NCBI GenBank assembly: GCA_013399305.1
Contig: VXAI01000304.1
Coordinates: 748,646-812,645 of the forward strand
DNA: 64,000 nt
Reading direction: 5' to 3'
Source of the DNA: Rostratula benghalensis
Lineage: Eukaryota > Chordata > Aves > Charadriiformes > Rostratulidae
Position 1 is the stretch's first letter. Every line of letters starts with the position of its first letter. Shown here piece after piece: positions 60,137 through 64,000 of the stretch. The position numbers and the translations under genes were made by a program. The notes beneath the pieces are model-generated. The model searched no databases. It saw nothing but the letters and a program-made list of their open reading frames with translations, and was not told the origin of the DNA.

Positions 60137-62308
60137 CTTAGTACCCTTGGGGAAGAAGGCAGTGGAAGAACAAATATCCAAGCAAATGTTTATCTGGATG
60201 TTTGATAAGTTCCTGAGAAATGATTTTATCCAACCAAGTGAGGGCTAACCATTGTGGTTAAATTGTAATATGCTTTTGGCAGAGACTTCAGCATTCTGTT
60301 TTGTGCCAACTTGCTTGTAATTGTTTTAATGAAAATAGTCTGTATATAGGTAATACTAGAGGTCCTCTTCTCTGTTCCTAGGAAAAGCAACTTGTAAGGA
60401 ATTTTGTCTTCCTCTTCAGAAAAACAATATCTAGAAAAGACTGAAAATTATCAGTGCAAATGTGTTGATGATTAACTCTTGGTCAGTCAAGTTGGAGACT
60501 TTGGAACCTGGATCTAGTGCAGGAAATAGATGAGGTATTTGCCTAGGTGAAGCCTTTGCCTTTTGCAGTGTGGGCAACTCTAATGTGATGATAATAGCTC
60601 CTGTTTCAGAACTAATACAGACCAGTGTCACAAAGTGCTGAACATTGTATGGCATTTACCTCTGAAAAAACCCAGAGAAAATCCTTCGGCAATCCTACTG
60701 CAAATTCTTTGCTCTCTAATCTTTTCAAACTGGCAAATAATACAGAAAATTGCATCAAATTGTTTAAAATCACTGTTGCTTTTCTAGGGCTAGTACTATA
60801 GAAATCCTTAAAAAGTGGGGTTTATGTTTGTGTGGGCTCTGTTAATCTCATATATAGCGACAGAATCTTCTTCTGTCACTAACAGGATAGTGTTCTGTTG
60901 TCTTGCTTTGAAATGTTCCACAATATGTGCTATAGCAAAGTGTCTTCCCCACTACAGTACTACTTTAAAGTCTGAGGCTTATCATAGCAATTTCCTATGC
61001 TTTCATCCAAAGCCTGGAAATACGCCTCAAGCAAGATATTCAATCAAAAGTAAAACATTTCTAGTTATTTGACTATCTCTCCAGCTCCTTGGGAGGTAGC
61101 TTGCTGATATACCAGTGTGAAGAAACTCATGTTACAAAAGCAAAATGAAAGAAAACAGAAATTAAACAATAAGAACAGCTTCAGCTCTAAGCAATTGTTG
61201 GAGAGCATTATCCCACAGCCATTGAGTTTTTCCTTCTAGAAGAACTTTGATTTGATCTTACTTGCACTGATTTATTTTCTGTTGCAGTTTTTTTTAAAGG
61301 AAGAATTTCCTTTTTGAGTGTCTCTAATCAGAAATGGGGAGGAACTGAAAAACCTGGCTAACATCTGTAACTCTTTTAATCATTTTTTCCTTTGATTTTT
61401 GTTTGTCTTGGGATTTCACACAAGCAAAATATCCTTCTCTCTTATCCAGTCCAGAAGAACAAGTGCAATGAGTGGGTTGGGCTGCTGAACTATTCTGCAA
61501 GAATTTGTAAATCACAACTGGCTTCATTATAGGAACCAGTTAGAAGTGGTATTAAGTCATGATCTTCTGAGTTTTGGGAGCTTAAGAGGCTACAGTGTTT
61601 TGTATCTTGTACTGGAAGAAGGAGCTGTTTTGTTATTTTTGTTAGCTTTGTGATGAATGTCATGTTGTGCAATCAATATGTACTTGATTTCCTGCTGCGG
61701 GTGGAAGGAGGTCATCTCATAACTACCAATTCTGGCATCCAGTGGGAAATCTATTAGAAAAAAAATGCACCCCAAAACCCCACCAAGCAACTGGAAAACA
61801 GACTTTCTTTTAAGGTAGTAGAATCACTTGCTCTATCGAGGGAAGCATGACACATGCACATCTACCATAGGTCTCCTTAATTATGGACCTAAGCCAGCCT
61901 TTGCTAAAATCTATTTGTTTTTCAGCCACTTCTCTAGTGTTTGTCCCATAAAACTATCCTATTTATTTAGTGTATTCGTCTAGTTTCATATCTTCTTATT
62001 CTTACTTCCTAGTCTCTATTCATGTCCTCTCCTCTACTGAGGAGGAAATGTAATCCTTATGTTGTAGTTTATCTAAGGGTTTCTGACCTCCTGGTTTTCT
62101 CACTAAGCTTTTTCTTACCAAAGTTACTGATGAATAAAATTTAGGTTGGAAGGGATATCTGCATCTCTTGCACAACTTCTACTCAGACAGGCACAGCTTC
62201 GCTGTTGGATTGCTTAGGACATGTCCAGATGAGTTTTGCATAACTTAATAATGAAGATAACACAGGTTTTTCTGGACAAAAAATTTCGGTGCCTAAGCAT
62301 TTTCATTG

Positions 62309-62327
62309 ATATTTATTTATTTATTTC
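62309..62327 (+). repeat. (ATTT)n microsatellite
   Basis: About four ATTT units in intergenic DNA. Confidence 0.8.
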
Positions 62328-64000
62328 TGTCAGAATAAGGGCTGCTACCTCACCTCCTTTCATTATGCAGTCCAGAGTAGTCCACTGTCCTGACAGGCAG
62401 AAATAGTTTGCTGGAGCAAAATGATTTGTGAGCTGTTTTTTCTCACTAGGATTCTTTGAAAGAAGAGAGACTGTATTCCTTCTCTTCATTGTTTTCATTG
62501 TTCCACTTGTAGTCCTTGTTCAATTTTTATTATGTGTTTCTCATCTGCTGGAGCAAGACAAGTGGTAACTTGCATTCTCTAATGACAGCAAGCTGTATCA
62601 TGAGTGATGGGAGACAAAAGGAATGAAGTAGAAGGAAAGAAGATTAGACGAGCATGAGGAAATAGCAGTGAAGGTGATAACCAGCTGGGATGAGAGAAGC
62701 TAGAAAAGACAACTTTATGTAGGAAAGAAAAAGAAATGGTAATTTTAACTTCTCCATGGGTATGACTCAGTCCTGAGTGGGCTATAAAATCCTGTCATGT
62801 TTTTTACTTCTTTCGTTATATGAAGAAGGAATTTGTACCTTAAAAATACCATTGTGGTTTCCATGCTTGAGAACTGGTAAAACTCTTCTGTATATAAATC
62901 ATTCCCTCCCATGCAATAGATGAGTTTTCCTTAACTGCAAGCACAGCACTTGCAAGCAGCACTGACTTTATGGACAAGGACTTATTCTTGGGTGAACTGC
63001 AAAAGACTAGAAAGCTGTTATGCACTCTTATTGTCTCCAAGTTGTCCTAAAAGGCCTTTGCATAACCTGAGCAGTTAAAGGAACATTGTATTCACTTGAA
63101 TGAGCTTGGCTAGTGATAATACAAAACGTGGATTCAAAAAACCAGCAATCTTTGTGTGACCACGTGCACACATACTGAGGCAAACCTGGGAGGATTCAGC
63201 TCCACTGTTGGCACAGCCTGATATGTATATGTGTCCAGATGCAGTGTGATGGACTGGACCAGAGGAGATCCTAAGAGAGCTGCTCTCCTCCTACTCCTTA
63301 TTCAGCTACTTGGAGCTTCAGCTATTGTAAAACCTCACTGTGTTCCTGTCCACTTAGACACCATGTACTCTACTGTAGAATTGAGATACACAGATTTTAT
63401 TTGCTAGTTATCAATTATAAGGCAAAGTTCCTGTGAGGCAAAACCACTGTTTTTCTAGCGTAACAACCATAGATCAAAAACTATGTGTGGATATTGACAG
63501 TAAGGTGAAATGTGGCCTACCAGACGAAATGCAGCACATAAAATGGCTTGTAGACACAGCTGAACAAATTGCTCCACAAGCTTCAGGGGTCACTGCAGTG
63601 TAAACAGAAAACAGGGGTGACCTGTGCTGTGTTCTCAAGATATAATAAATACATTCTTCATGCTGCTGCTTACCTTCTGCTGAATCAGGTATTTTAAAAC
63701 ACTGTGGGAATCCTTCTCTGGGCAACTTCCTGTATTTCAAAGAGGATTTCTTTTTGTTATCCATGAAAAGTTGCATTTAAGTGTGTTTGAAGTTTTAAAG
63801 TCTTTGTGTAGTACAGTGTAAGGTCCTGCTTGTAAAATTCCTGCTCTTGGCAGCTGTCAAATCAGCTGCCAGTTGCAGGAAAGAAAATTAAAGGTTTTTG
63901 AGAGAGATGACCTTGATCTGGCAAAAAATTATATGAAATTCTGTTGAGTTTGGGAAGAGATAAGTGCCTTGTGCTAAATGAAGAACTGAGCTAATTCAGT

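Larger units (their letters stand above)
48211..64000. other. Intergenic region downstream of TLE1
   Basis: About 15.8 kb of AT-rich sequence. Apart from the CR1 fragment at 53555-54145, a 30-nt T-run at 60107, a small (ATTT)n run near 62309 and the C-rich tract at 58686, I recognise no gene, RNA or repeat. Open frames here are short and lack family resemblance. Segments near 49970-50220 and 56270-56690 have regulatory-like complexity; 59030-59480 is G-rich. Confidence 0.7.

Overview
This window reads as vertebrate nuclear DNA, most likely from a bird. It is AT-rich, intron-rich and low in repeats. The only interspersed repeats I recognise are fragments of CR1 non-LTR retrotransposons, some ending in the ATTCTGTG-type 3' octamer typical of avian CR1. 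One unresolved base (N at 16221) marks it as a draft-type assembly. I found no prokaryotic operon, CRISPR array or viral gene.

The one protein-coding gene is the 3' two thirds of TLE1 (transducin-like enhancer of split 1, a Groucho co-repressor) on the + strand. Fourteen coding exons lie between 15594 and 47681. All have GT/AG boundaries and all junction phases fit. By comparison with the mammalian gene as I remember it, they are exons 7 to 20 of 20. They encode the end of the Q region and the GP, CcN, SP and seven-bladed WD40 regions, about 646 residues. TLE1 is chosen over TLE4 because of paralogue-specific stretches such as [34 protein letters not shown] and [20 protein letters not shown]. 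The N-terminal tetramerisation exons and the promoter lie upstream of base 1.

Layout: 1-15593 is intron, with two antisense CR1 fragments at 9.3-11.3 kb. 15594-16564 holds the GP exon, a 750-nt intron with good poly(A) signals, and a 17-nt microexon. 16565-32977 holds the CcN and SP exons. 32978-42936 is a 10-kb intron with three CR1 fragments. 42937-47681 is the compact WD40 exon cluster. About 47682-48210 is the 3' UTR. The rest, to 64000, is an intergenic stretch in which I recognise only one CR1 fragment, homopolymers and a few possible regulatory islands.

The most interesting signal is at the GP/CcN junction (15.6-16.6 kb). Reading into the intron, or skipping the 17-nt microexon, both end translation at once and would yield a Q+GP protein resembling TLE5/AES. 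The intron has a poly(A) signal with a G/U-rich downstream region to support such a transcript. The SP exon at 29448-29599 is one base short of the expected frame, probably a C-run sequencing error.
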